The notes under the pieces: model-generated
Database searches by the model: none
What the model was told of the DNA's origin: nothing
What the model saw: only the letters and a program-made list of their open reading frames with translations
Part shown: positions 1 through 7,368 of the stretch, one piece after another
Numbering within the stretch: position 1 is the stretch's first letter
How the letters are laid out: the number at the start of each line of letters is the position of its first letter
From: Bacillota bacterium
Lineage (GTDB): Bacteria; Bacillota; Clostridia; Lachnospirales; Lachnospiraceae
Assembly (NCBI GenBank): GCA_023415635.1
Contig: JAEZJV010000006.1
Span: 10,960-74,959 of the forward strand
Length of the DNA: 64,000 nt
Direction: 5' to 3'
Position numbers and translations under genes: made by a program

Positions 1-147
1 CTTATCGATGAGGAATTCCTTAGCATCTTCCCGTTCAAGCTGATGGGTGGAGTTGATAACATAGGACATTCCGCATCCGCACAAAAAGGTGCAGGCAATC
101 AGAAGCAGAATAGCCGGTGCAATTTTTTGTCTTATAGCTCGTTTCAT
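1..147 (-). CDS. Lipoprotein of unknown function, N-terminal part only
   Basis: Forty-nine codons of a gene whose 3' part lies beyond the left edge. It starts with ATG at 147 behind a perfect AGGAGGAAAA ribosome site (151-160 on the complementary strand). The product opens MKRAIRQKIAPAILLLIAC and continues into FLCGCGMSYV, a typical lipoprotein signal peptide with a basic start, hydrophobic core and LCGC lipobox, so the mature protein should be lipid-anchored at Cys25. The visible mature part is too short to assign a family. A 62-codon frame at 35-223 on the same strand is out of frame with this one and has no ribosome site, so I treat it as spurious. Confidence 0.7.
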   Translation of the reverse strand, partial: MKRAIRQKIAPAILLLIACTFLCGCGMSYVINSTHQLEREDAKEFLIDK

Positions 148-414
148 CTATTTTCCTCCTAAGTACGCTATTTACATTCTCTACCATACTATAATCTTTG
201 CTGCTGATGCTGTCAAGGGACATAGGAATGCTATAATGCAGTTTTAATTCTATTCTAATTATAGGTGTATGGTTGAAGATTCCTATTGAAATCTTAGGGG
301 GAGGCTTTACGAAAACGTGAAATTAATGTAATCTTAATTTAGACTGATGCTCGGACATGTGATGAGCTCAGTACAAAATGATAGTAGCTTGTTAAAGGAA
401 AGGAGACTTATCTT

Positions 415-1584
415 ATGAATAATTTTACATTTTATAGTCCTACTTATTTCGTTTTCGGTAAGGATACTGAAAAGGAAGCCGGCCATTATGTGAAACGATT
501 TGGAGGAACGAAGGTATTAATACATTATGGCGGCGGTTCTGTGGTTCGTTCCGGGCTTTTGGACAGAGTAAAGACGTCCCTGATGCAGGAGAATATAAAG
601 TATATTGAACTCGGAGGAGTACAGCCCAATCCCAGAAGCGGCCTCGTGTATCAGGGAATTGAGCTTTGCCGCAGAGAAGGAGTGGACTTCATTCTTGCGG
701 TAGGAGGAGGAAGCGCCATTGACTCTGCGAAGGCAATCGCTGCCGGAGCATGTTATGACGGAGATTTCTGGGATTTCTATGAAGGTAAGCCGATTGAAGC
801 AGCGTTAAAGGTAGCTACAGTTCTTACTATTGCAGCAGCCGGAAGTGAGGGATCAGGAGACAGTGTTATCACCAAGGAGGAGGGAATGCTGAAGAGAGGT
901 GCCGGGAGTGAGCATCTTCGGCCGGTATTTTCGATCCTGAATCCGGAGCTCACACAGACCTTGCCTGCATTCCAGACGGCAGCAGGAGCCACGGATATTA
1001 TGGCACATGTATTCGAACGATATTTCACCAATACGAAGGAGGTTGAGATAACCGACCGTCTTTGTGAGGCAGTACTGCTAACGATGATTAAGGAGGTTCC
1101 GAGAGTAATTGCAGACCCGAACAATTATGAGGCAAGAGCTAATATCATGTGGGCCGGTATGGTAGCCCATAATAATCTGGTGGGAGTAGGTCGCGAGCAG
1201 GATTGGGCCAGTCATCAGATTGAGCATGAATTATCTGCGTTATATGATGTAGCTCACGGTGCTGGACTTGCAGTCGTGTTTCCTGCCTGGATGACCTATG
1301 TCTATAAACAGGATGTGATGCGATTTGCACAGCTTGCTGTGAGATTATGGGGCTGCAATATGAATTATACAAACCCGGAGGTAACAGCTCTGGAGGGTAT
1401 CGAGCGTCTAAAGAGGTTTTTAAGCTCCATCGGAATGCCGGTCACCTTTGAAGAACTTGGGGCAAAGGAAGAGGATATTCCTTATATGGTCAAGACTCTG
1501 GGCCTTGAAGAGAAGGAAACCATCGGCGGTTTTGTCAGACTGAGCAGCGAGGATGTAGAGAGAATTTACCGCCTGGCATTGTAA
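415..1584 (+). CDS. Iron-containing alcohol dehydrogenase (butanol dehydrogenase / YqhD-like)
   Basis: A 389-residue group III alcohol dehydrogenase, full length for the family, expected to interconvert aldehydes and alcohols with NAD(P)H in the cytoplasm. It opens FTFYSPTYFVFGKDTE, as butanol dehydrogenases do. The nucleotide-binding signature AVGGGSAIDSAKAIA lies near residue 95. Likely metal ligands are the Asp and His of ATDIMAHVFERYF (about 195) and the two His of HQIEHELSALYDVAHGAG (about 265-280). The ATG has a good AAAGGAAAGGAGA site. It appears monocistronic. Substrate (butanol, ethanol or a toxic aldehyde) cannot be read from sequence; a fermentative or detoxifying role is inferred. 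Confidence 0.9.
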   Translation: MNNFTFYSPTYFVFGKDTEKEAGHYVKRFGGTKVLIHYGGGSVVRSGLLDRVKTSLMQENIKYIELGGVQPNPRSGLVYQGIELCRREGVDFILAVGGGSAIDSAKAIAAGACYDGDFWDFYEGKPIEAALKVATVLTIAAAGSEGSGDSVITKEEGMLKRGAGSEHLRPVFSILNPELTQTLPAFQTAAGATDIMAHVFERYFTNTKEVEITDRLCEAVLLTMIKEVPRVIADPNNYEARANIMWAGMVAHNNLVGVGREQDWASHQIEHELSALYDVAHGAGLAVVFPAWMTYVYKQDVMRFAQLAVRLWGCNMNYTNPEVTALEGIERLKRFLSSIGMPVTFEELGAKEEDIPYMVKTLGLEEKETIGGFVRLSSEDVERIYRLAL

Positions 1585-1656
1585 GGCATCAGAGAACTCA
1601 AGGGATCTTTGGATAGCTCACTTTGAAAAGACTTAACCGGAATTTGCCAGGAACTG

Positions 1657-3498
1657 TTAGCCGAGCAGCTGTGTAAGCCGATAAAAGGAACGGTTGCCCA
1701 GCATACGATTGATCAGTTGGATGAAGCTTTCGTTGGTATCGTCCCTGTAAAGAATTTCTCTGGCGAGGGAGGGATGATCGGTGATGATACAGTCCACACC
1801 GATGGACTTCATCCTTTCTAGCTCACTGGAGGTATTTACAGTCCAGACATGAACCTCTTTTCCTGCTTTATGTATACTGTTGACGACCTTCTGGTTAACA
1901 AAATTAGAACGGATGCTGAAGAAATCAATGTATAGCTTATTGTAAAAATTACCATACACGGAGGAAAGGATATAGCCGGTGCGAATATCCTTATTGAGAA
2001 GCTTAATTTTCTTTAGGGTATTGTAATTCGTGGAGGAGACGACGCATTGATATTCATATTCATACTTCTTGATTAGTTCGACTATTTTTTCCTCCATATC
2101 TATATCCGTTGGGTTTGTCTTGATTTCAATATTCAGTTTAATTCTGTCCTTACAATAAATGAGTACATCCTCCAGGGTGGGGATTCTGGTATTCTGATAA
2201 TCCAGTGAGAACCAGGTACCTACATCCAAGGTGTTAATTTCTACATCCGTCAGATCCCAAATAAAATTCTTAACCCCTGCGGTACGCTTAAGATTCCTGT
2301 CATGCATCAGGACAAGCGTACCGTCTTTTGTTTGGCGGACATCAATCTCGGCATAATCAGAATTGGCAGCAATAGCACTCTCCAAAGCAGGCAGAGTATT
2401 TTCGGGTGCCACATGCGAATTCCCCCTATGGGAGGATATCTGTATCCCTGAAAAAGCCTCATTGATGTAGGAGGAGTCATGATATAAGCTCCGATATAGA
2501 TTGAGTGCCCCAACAAGGAAGAGACAGATCAGAATAGAATTAATACTGAACTTATGAGCAAGACTTCTATAGTCAAAGCCATATTCGAAGCCAGGAGCTG
2601 AGGGGAACTTTAGACGTACTGCCTCCCCCTGATAGGTATAGAACAAAGAGGTGGTAAGATTGATATTGAATACAAAGACGATCATACCATAGATGATGGT
2701 AGTATACATTCTGATACGCGGATAAACTGACAGAAAGACGGTGACGGCAAGGTTTTTAGCTGCAAACAGATAACAGCCGAGAGAGGTCAGCAAAAGTAAC
2801 AGATAATAACTCAGTATGAAGCCGAAGGTAAAAAGTATGGTATAGATCAGATATGTAAGGAGGGCTCTTTTGGTCCTGCCTTTCAGCAATTCTTTGGAAT
2901 ATTCCATTGCCCGCTTGAATTCGACACCCTCCTGGAGACAATATTGATATGCAAAAACTCCCCTGAGTGACAGCAGGCTGATAGCGAGCAGCAGAAGAAT
3001 AATCAGACCCTTTGTTATTATCTCCAGTGTGCCGTTAGTCACTTCTATGTCTGAATAAAGAATAATTCCGATCAGAATGGGAAGATTAGAGAAGATATAA
3101 TGAGGGATTGTAAAGAGTAACAGCCTGAACTGCTTTCTGTTTATATACTGAAAAGGTTGATTGATGCCGATGAATAATATTTTCCTAAACAAAGGAGGAT
3201 CCGACATCCCTTCCATCCTGCAGTAATGGATCAATGAGGAAAGCTTAGCCATACTATAAAGGAGTAAGAGAAAACCCAAAAACAGAAATATGGGTATCGA
3301 AAAGGGTTTCGCTAACATTGCTATGAAATTCTCTTCAGTGATGTAGCTAAAACCAGAAAGCTCCATGATCAGTTCCAGCGAATGACCCGCAAAGGGAAAG
3401 AGAAAGGAAAAGAATATAAGCAGATATGTCATATTCACCAGTAATAAGGTTCGGTTATGAAAGCGGAAATTCTTATTATGTCTGCCGTTATATTTCAT
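1657..3498 (-). CDS. Membrane glycerophosphodiester phosphodiesterase
   Basis: About 613 residues in two parts. Residues 1-340 are a polytopic membrane domain with about eight hydrophobic segments, matching the glycerophosphoryl diester phosphodiesterase membrane domain. The last 250 residues are a GDPD catalytic domain starting ISSHRGNSHVAPENTLPALE, with EIDVRQTKDGTLVLMHD supplying the Glu, Asp and second His of the active site, and IKLNIEIKTNP a further conserved metal-binding strand. It should hydrolyse glycerophosphodiesters from phospholipid or teichoic acid to glycerol-3-phosphate and an alcohol at the membrane. I chose the ATG at 3498 because GGGAGGGG lies five bases upstream; the ATG at 3516 has no ribosome site. 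It converges with the alcohol dehydrogenase gene. Confidence 0.88.
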   Translation of the reverse strand: MKYNGRHNKNFRFHNRTLLLVNMTYLLIFFSFLFPFAGHSLELIMELSGFSYITEENFIAMLAKPFSIPIFLFLGFLLLLYSMAKLSSLIHYCRMEGMSDPPLFRKILFIGINQPFQYINRKQFRLLLFTIPHYIFSNLPILIGIILYSDIEVTNGTLEIITKGLIILLLLAISLLSLRGVFAYQYCLQEGVEFKRAMEYSKELLKGRTKRALLTYLIYTILFTFGFILSYYLLLLLTSLGCYLFAAKNLAVTVFLSVYPRIRMYTTIIYGMIVFVFNINLTTSLFYTYQGEAVRLKFPSAPGFEYGFDYRSLAHKFSINSILICLFLVGALNLYRSLYHDSSYINEAFSGIQISSHRGNSHVAPENTLPALESAIAANSDYAEIDVRQTKDGTLVLMHDRNLKRTAGVKNFIWDLTDVEINTLDVGTWFSLDYQNTRIPTLEDVLIYCKDRIKLNIEIKTNPTDIDMEEKIVELIKKYEYEYQCVVSSTNYNTLKKIKLLNKDIRTGYILSSVYGNFYNKLYIDFFSIRSNFVNQKVVNSIHKAGKEVHVWTVNTSSELERMKSIGVDCIITDHPSLAREILYRDDTNESFIQLINRMLGNRSFYRLTQLLG

Positions 3499-3628
3499 AG
3501 AGCCCCTCCCAACCATAAAAATTATTATTGGATAGCTATATTATGCATGATAAATGCCATCCGTACAAGAGTAAGAAATAATAATATATATGTGTATTTG
3601 AAGCTTCAAGAGAATAATTAATATGAAC

Positions 3629-3656
3629 TTGACATTTGTTTCATATATGATACAAT
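3629..3656 (+). promoter_or_regulatory. Sigma-A type promoter for the cation-efflux gene
   Basis: TTGACA at 3629-3634 and TACAAT at 3651-3656 are separated by 16 bases. They lie about 120 bases upstream of the transporter start, which leaves room for a leader RNA. Confidence 0.6.
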
Positions 3657-3665
3657 AATCGTATT

Positions 3666-3711
3666 CCTGCATTTTACCGTGGTTATATGGAAAACCTGGA
3701 ACAAATGCAGG
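3666..3711 (+). promoter_or_regulatory. Leader hairpin before the cation-efflux gene
   Basis: CCTGCATTT (3666-3674) is perfectly complementary to AAATGCAGG (3703-3711), and GGTATTTTTATAT follows. It lies between the promoter at 3629 and the transporter start, so it could be an intrinsic terminator working as an attenuator, or the expression platform of a metal sensor. I do not recognise a known metal riboswitch. Confidence 0.4.
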
Positions 3712-3774
3712 GGTATTTTTATATAATAGAATAGCATCCGTATGCGCCAAGTATCCTTGAAAGGGGTTTTATCA

Positions 3775-4953
3775 TTGACTGATTTACTGGTACGGTTATT
3801 TATAAAGGATAACAATAATATCGAGAATGCCAAGGTTAGAACCTCCTATGGTATTCTATCGAGTCTTGTAGGAATTGCTTGTAATATCATTTTGTTTGCC
3901 ACGAAATTGATAATCGGAATAATCATCAACAGCATATCTGTTATGGCAGATGCTGTTAATAACTTATCAGATGCTGCGTCATCCATTATCAGCTTCATCG
4001 GAGTCAAGCTGGCAGAAAGGCCGGCGGATAAGGAGCACCCCTTCGGACACGGAAGATTCGAATACCTGTCGGCGCTTGCGGTGGCAGGGTTAATTCTTGT
4101 TGTCGGCTTTAATCTGTTACAGACCTCCTTTCAGAAGATCCTTCATCCTGAAGAGCTTTCCTTCAATCCAATTCTGGTCGGGATTTTGGTATTGTCGGCA
4201 CTGATGAAGATATGGATGTCATTATTTAACCGAAAGCTTGGCAGAAGGATTAATTCTACAGTTATGCTCGCAACCTCTGCTGACTCCAGAAATGATGTTG
4301 TTGTTACTTCTGCAACGATAATTTCTACGTTGATAACAGGTTTGACAGGCATTAATGTGGATGGTTATATAGGCGTTATTGTATCTCTGTTTGTCATGCT
4401 TTCCGGATTTAAGATCGCTAAGACTGTGATTGAGCCACTGTTGGGTCAGTCCATTGAGAAGGAAGTATATGTGAAGATTACGGAGATGGTACAAAGCTAT
4501 GAAGGAATTTACGGGACTCATGATCTGATTATCCACAATTACGGACCTACTCACCGAATGGCAACAATCCATGCGGAGGTTCCGAATAACCTGGGTTTTG
4601 AAAATGCTCACGAGACCATAGACCGGATTGAACGGGATGTATTAGAGAAGCTGGATATCTTTCTTGTGATTCATATGGATCCGATTGAAGTAAATGATGG
4701 AAAGGTAATCGAGATGAAGGATATGGTGCTTGGAATTATCAATGGGCTGGAGCCTAAGGCAACAATTCATGATTTCCGTATTGTCAATGGTGAGCATCAG
4801 ATTAATCTGATTTTTGACTTGGTCTTACCATATACCTATTGCAAGGAGGAGGAGCAGAAGCTTCTTACCAGGATTGTGGAGGAGATCCGGCAGCAGGATT
4901 CGCGTTATCAATGCATCATAACGATGGAGAACAGTTTTGTAGCAGAAGAATAA
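3775..4953 (+). CDS. Cation diffusion facilitator (CDF) family metal efflux transporter
   Basis: A 392-residue integral membrane antiporter expected to export divalent metal (Zn, Mn, Fe or Co) in exchange for protons. The CDF fold is clear: membrane segments with SISVMADAVNNLSDAASS (the metal-binding HxxxD-type helix, here D-x-x-x-D) and HPFGHGRFEYLSALAVA, then a cytoplasmic C-terminal domain of about 180 residues, longer than the roughly 100 of minimal CDF proteins. I favour TTG at 3775: AAAGGGG lies about ten bases upstream and the product then opens MTDLLVRLFIKDNNNIENAK. An ATG at 3742 without a ribosome site would add 11 residues. The metal cannot be assigned. Confidence 0.85.
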   Translation: MTDLLVRLFIKDNNNIENAKVRTSYGILSSLVGIACNIILFATKLIIGIIINSISVMADAVNNLSDAASSIISFIGVKLAERPADKEHPFGHGRFEYLSALAVAGLILVVGFNLLQTSFQKILHPEELSFNPILVGILVLSALMKIWMSLFNRKLGRRINSTVMLATSADSRNDVVVTSATIISTLITGLTGINVDGYIGVIVSLFVMLSGFKIAKTVIEPLLGQSIEKEVYVKITEMVQSYEGIYGTHDLIIHNYGPTHRMATIHAEVPNNLGFENAHETIDRIERDVLEKLDIFLVIHMDPIEVNDGKVIEMKDMVLGIINGLEPKATIHDFRIVNGEHQINLIFDLVLPYTYCKEEEQKLLTRIVEEIRQQDSRYQCIITMENSFVAEE

Positions 4954-4959
4954 TTCAGT

Positions 4960-4993
4960 TATAGCCGCGGTAATCTGTTGCAGAGCGGCTATA
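4960..4993 (+). terminator. Weak hairpin terminator after the CDF gene
   Basis: TATAGCCGC and GCGGCTATA form a perfect nine-base stem just after the stop codon. Only a short T-rich run (GGTATTTCTT) follows, so termination may be inefficient. Confidence 0.45.
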
Positions 4994-5157
4994 GGTATTT
5001 CTTGGATAGAGAATTTTTGTTTGATTTATCGATAGGAATATGCTATAACAGGAAAATAACAATTCTGTGTTAGCGATAGAAGTGTTATTACGGCTGATAT
5101 TGTTGACAAATTGCTTGGATTTACTTCGAACTGTGGATAGATCAGGAGGGGTTGACA

Positions 5158-5958
5158 GTGATTATTGATTTTCATACACATGTTTTTCCTGAACAGATGG
5201 CAGAAAAAACCATACGAAGGATGGAAACGGAAGGGCGTGTTAAGGCCTTTACGAATGGAACGTTACAGGAGCTGATCCGATCTATGAAGGAGAGTCATGT
5301 AACATATTCCGTTCTGCTTCCGGTTGCTACCAGACCCGGTCAATTTGATGCCATAAATCGTTATGCGGCAGAGATCTCGGGAAAGGATGGTATCATTTCC
5401 TTTGGAGGAATCCACCCTGACTCGGAGTATTATAAAGAACAGCTGCAGGAGATCAAGAAGCTAGGGCTGCCCGGAATTAAGCTGCATCCGGATTATCAGG
5501 CAACCTTCATCGATGACCCGAAGCTGGTACGAATTATTCAGTATGCAGTTGAGCTGGATTTGATGATCAGTATTCACGCCGGCCTTGACATCGGTCTTCC
5601 CGATCCGATCCACTGTCCTCCTGAGAGGGCGGCGAAAATGCTAGAGCAGATTGATCTCATCAATGCCAGGATTATACTTGCCCATATGGGTGGCTTTAAG
5701 CAATGGGATGCGGTAGAGGAATATCTCGTAGGTAAGAAGGTCTGGTTTGATACAGCCTTTGTTTGTGGAGCTATTAAGCCGGAGCAATTTCAACGGATTG
5801 TCAGAAACCACGGCGCAGACCGAATTCTGTTTGGAACCGATTCTCCCTGGAGCGAGCAGAAGGAGAGTATAAGGCTTCTGTCTGAAACGGAGCTGACACA
5901 GGAGGAATTAGAAGGGATCTTATGGAGAAACGGAGCCGAGCTTCTTAGATTACATTAA
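5158..5958 (+). CDS. Metal-dependent amidohydrolase (Amidohydro_2 type TIM barrel)
   Basis: About 266 residues, a compact TIM-barrel hydrolase. It begins MIIDFHTHVFP with the HxH metal motif of strand 1. ISIHAGLDIG (about 140), ILAHMGG (about 178) and ILFGTDSPW (about 223) supply the later metal and catalytic His and Asp residues. The family includes decarboxylases and hydrolases of small carboxylic or amide compounds; the substrate is not evident. GTG at 5158 is preferred because AGGAGGG ends seven bases before it, while TTG at 5152 abuts that site with no spacing. It stands alone between the CDF gene and the tRNA. Confidence 0.8.
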   Translation: MIIDFHTHVFPEQMAEKTIRRMETEGRVKAFTNGTLQELIRSMKESHVTYSVLLPVATRPGQFDAINRYAAEISGKDGIISFGGIHPDSEYYKEQLQEIKKLGLPGIKLHPDYQATFIDDPKLVRIIQYAVELDLMISIHAGLDIGLPDPIHCPPERAAKMLEQIDLINARIILAHMGGFKQWDAVEEYLVGKKVWFDTAFVCGAIKPEQFQRIVRNHGADRILFGTDSPWSEQKESIRLLSETELTQEELEGILWRNGAELLRLH

Positions 5959-6075
5959 TTTGCAGGGGTTTACCAAAGATAATTCAGATAAAGACACTTC
6001 TGCCGAAAGAAAAACCCGACAGAGGGACGGAAGGAAAAGCTTTAGAATTATATATAAAAAATAAAAAATTGGGGC

Positions 6076-6104
6076 TTGAAAATCAAAACCGTATAGGTTA
6101 TAAT
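6076..6104 (+). promoter_or_regulatory. Promoter of tRNA-Gln
   Basis: TTGAAA (6076-6081), a 17-base spacer and a perfect TATAAT (6099-6104) lie 42 bases upstream of the tRNA, as expected for a strong stable-RNA promoter. Confidence 0.7.
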
Positions 6105-6145
6105 ATCATTCGTGGCAGCTGACAGGCCACAGGAAATTAATACAT

Positions 6146-6217
6146 TGGGGTATCGCCAAACGGTAAGGCACTGGACTCTGACTCCAGCATCTCAAGGTTC
6201 GAATCCTTGTACCCCAG
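6146..6217 (+). tRNA. tRNA-Gln (anticodon CTG)
   Basis: A 72-base cloverleaf. TGGGGTA (6146-6152) pairs perfectly with TACCCCA (6210-6216), with discriminator G at 6217. The anticodon stem CTGGA/TCCAG encloses CTCTGAC, giving anticodon CTG, which reads CAG. The T loop is GGTTCGAATCC. CCA is not encoded. It has its own promoter and terminator and is a single gene. Confidence 0.95.
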
Positions 6218-6228
6218 TACATAACGAA

Positions 6229-6257
6229 AATGAAGTCGCAAGACTTCATTTTTTATT
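6229..6257 (+). terminator. Intrinsic terminator of tRNA-Gln
   Basis: AATGAAGTC, loop GCAA, GACTTCATT form a perfect nine-base stem followed directly by TTTTTATT, starting 11 bases after the tRNA. Confidence 0.85.
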
Positions 6258-6281
6258 GTCCTGGACTTAGAGTTGCAGCTT

Positions 6282-6336
6282 CACAAAAAGAAGCCTATGC
6301 AGAATAATTAATATTTTGCATAGGCCTCTTTTTGTG
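6282..6336 (-). terminator. Long hairpin terminator of the Asn/Ser repeat gene
   Basis: CACAAAAAGAAGCCTATGC (6282-6300) and GCATAGGCCTCTTTTTGTG (6318-6336) pair with a single mismatch around an AT-rich loop. On the minus strand the T run lies in the 3' arm, so it ends transcription of the gene at 6347-6499; it could act in both directions. Confidence 0.75.
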
Positions 6337-6346
6337 TGCTTAGTTC

Positions 6347-6499
6347 CTATTTATTTCTGCTGGAACCGGATGCGTCGTTTCTGCTGGAACCATTATTTTT
6401 GGAAGAACCGTTCTTGCTGGAATTAGACGCATTATTCTTACTGGAATTAGCATCGTTTCTGCTGGAATTTGATGTATTGTTTCTGCTTGAGTTATCCAT
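6347..6499 (-). CDS. Fifty-residue Asn/Ser repeat microprotein, function unknown
   Basis: A complete small gene: perfect CAGGAGG site, ATG at 6499, TAG stop, and a strong hairpin terminator 10 bases later. The product starts MDNSSRNNTSNSSRNDA and is built almost only from Asn, Ser, Arg, Lys, Gly, Ala and Asp. Six degenerate units of the type NSS(R/K)N(N/D) follow each other to the C-terminal GSSRNK. It has no hydrophobic residues, signal peptide, Cys or aromatic residue, so it is presumably highly basic, soluble and unfolded. I do not recognise a family; it lacks the motifs of alpha/beta- or gamma-type small acid-soluble spore proteins, though a spore-core or coat role would suit the composition. 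The opposite strand also has an open frame, but that frame lacks a ribosome site and is a compositional shadow. Confidence 0.72.
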   Translation of the reverse strand: MDNSSRNNTSNSSRNDANSSKNNASNSSKNGSSKNNGSSRNDASGSSRNK

Positions 6500-6763
6500 T
6501 TTATTTCCTCCTGAAATTTGTTGTTTAAAACAATAATATTATGAACCTTCGGAGAAGCTAATATACATGAAGTATAAAAAAATTAGAAAAATTTTGAATT
6601 TATTTCTCATCATAGCATTTTCTTACCACACACCATAATACTCATTGCAAGAGATTTCCATGCAATTCGGAGACTGAAGATGCATCTCAAATGAAATGAA
6701 GGGGAACACTATGTTAGAAAGCCGGTATTTGCCCTGTTGCTTGTTGAGAAAGTGAGGGAGCTT

Positions 6764-7165
6764 ATGTTTAAGGCGCGATTATTTGGGGTTGTGGCAGCAG
6801 TTGCAGTCATAATCCTTGCAGTAAGTCCGGTTACTGCCTTTGCAGCTGAGACGGATACAGGGACGAAGAAATTGTCGGAAAAGGATACAGACCATAAAGG
6901 CAACAGAGCACTTTTTGAGGAGAAGGTAAATAAAACCATTCAAAAATGGAACACCTTGACGACAGATCAGAAGAACAGTGTATATACCCTGCTTGACGAA
7001 GAGAAAAAAGCACAGGACAGAGTTCTTGATAAGCTTGCAGAGCTTGGTGTAATGGATAAGAAGGACACCGAGGGAATGAAGTCCAGGCGAGCAGACTTTA
7101 TGAAAAAGCTGAAGGAGAGCGGGGAATATCCGTTACTCAGGCAGAGAGGGAAAGGTTGCAAATAA
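6764..7165 (+). CDS. Small secreted DUF2680 (YckD)-like protein
   Basis: About 133 residues with a Sec signal peptide (MFKARLFGVVAAVAVI, cleavage after TAFA near residue 28). The mature part is charged and helical and carries a tract like DUF2680: QKNSVYTLLDEEKKAQDRVL followed by KLAELGVMDKKD and the C-terminal MKKLKESGEYPLLR. Start ATG 6764 follows GAGGGAG; a longer frame from 6737 would bury the signal peptide. Members are extracytoplasmic with no established function. The family match is made from memory of the pattern and is moderately sure. Confidence 0.65.
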   Translation: MFKARLFGVVAAVAVIILAVSPVTAFAAETDTGTKKLSEKDTDHKGNRALFEEKVNKTIQKWNTLTTDQKNSVYTLLDEEKKAQDRVLDKLAELGVMDKKDTEGMKSRRADFMKKLKESGEYPLLRQRGKGCK

Positions 7166-7254
7166 GCTTGCGTTTAGGTTAAGTAGCGATTGAAGCAACA
7201 ACGGGATAAGCCCGGCTTTCATTTCATTATTATTTTATTATTATGAGAATTCGA

Positions 7255-7327
7255 AGGGGCTGCTACAAAATGAAGCTGCTTTCGCGGTCTTATACTGCGA
7301 AATTCAGAATATTTTGTAACAGCCCCT
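7255..7327. repeat. Long imperfect palindrome, possible bidirectional terminator / REP-like element
   Basis: Outer arms AGGGGCTGCTACAAAAT (7255-7271) and ATTTTGTAACAGCCCCT (7311-7327) pair with one mismatch. An inner stem TTCGC/GCGAA (7281-7300) sits inside. It lies between two convergent genes and would form a long hairpin in either transcript. The outer-arm motif CTGCTRCAAAAT recurs in the hairpin at 19128-19208, suggesting a dispersed repeat family in this genome. Confidence 0.6.
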
Positions 7328-7368
7328 CCAATATTATACCTAGGACTGCCATATAGGAAAGTCTTAAG

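Noticed and set aside
3541..3833. Two minus-strand frames upstream of the CDF gene
   Set aside because: They overlap the promoter, leader and start of the transporter on the other strand and have no ribosome site or protein-like composition.
6336..6536. Plus-strand repeat frame rich in Leu and Glu (66 codons)
   Set aside because: It has no ribosome site and is the complement of the Asn/Ser repeat gene, which has a perfect ribosome site and terminator on the minus strand.
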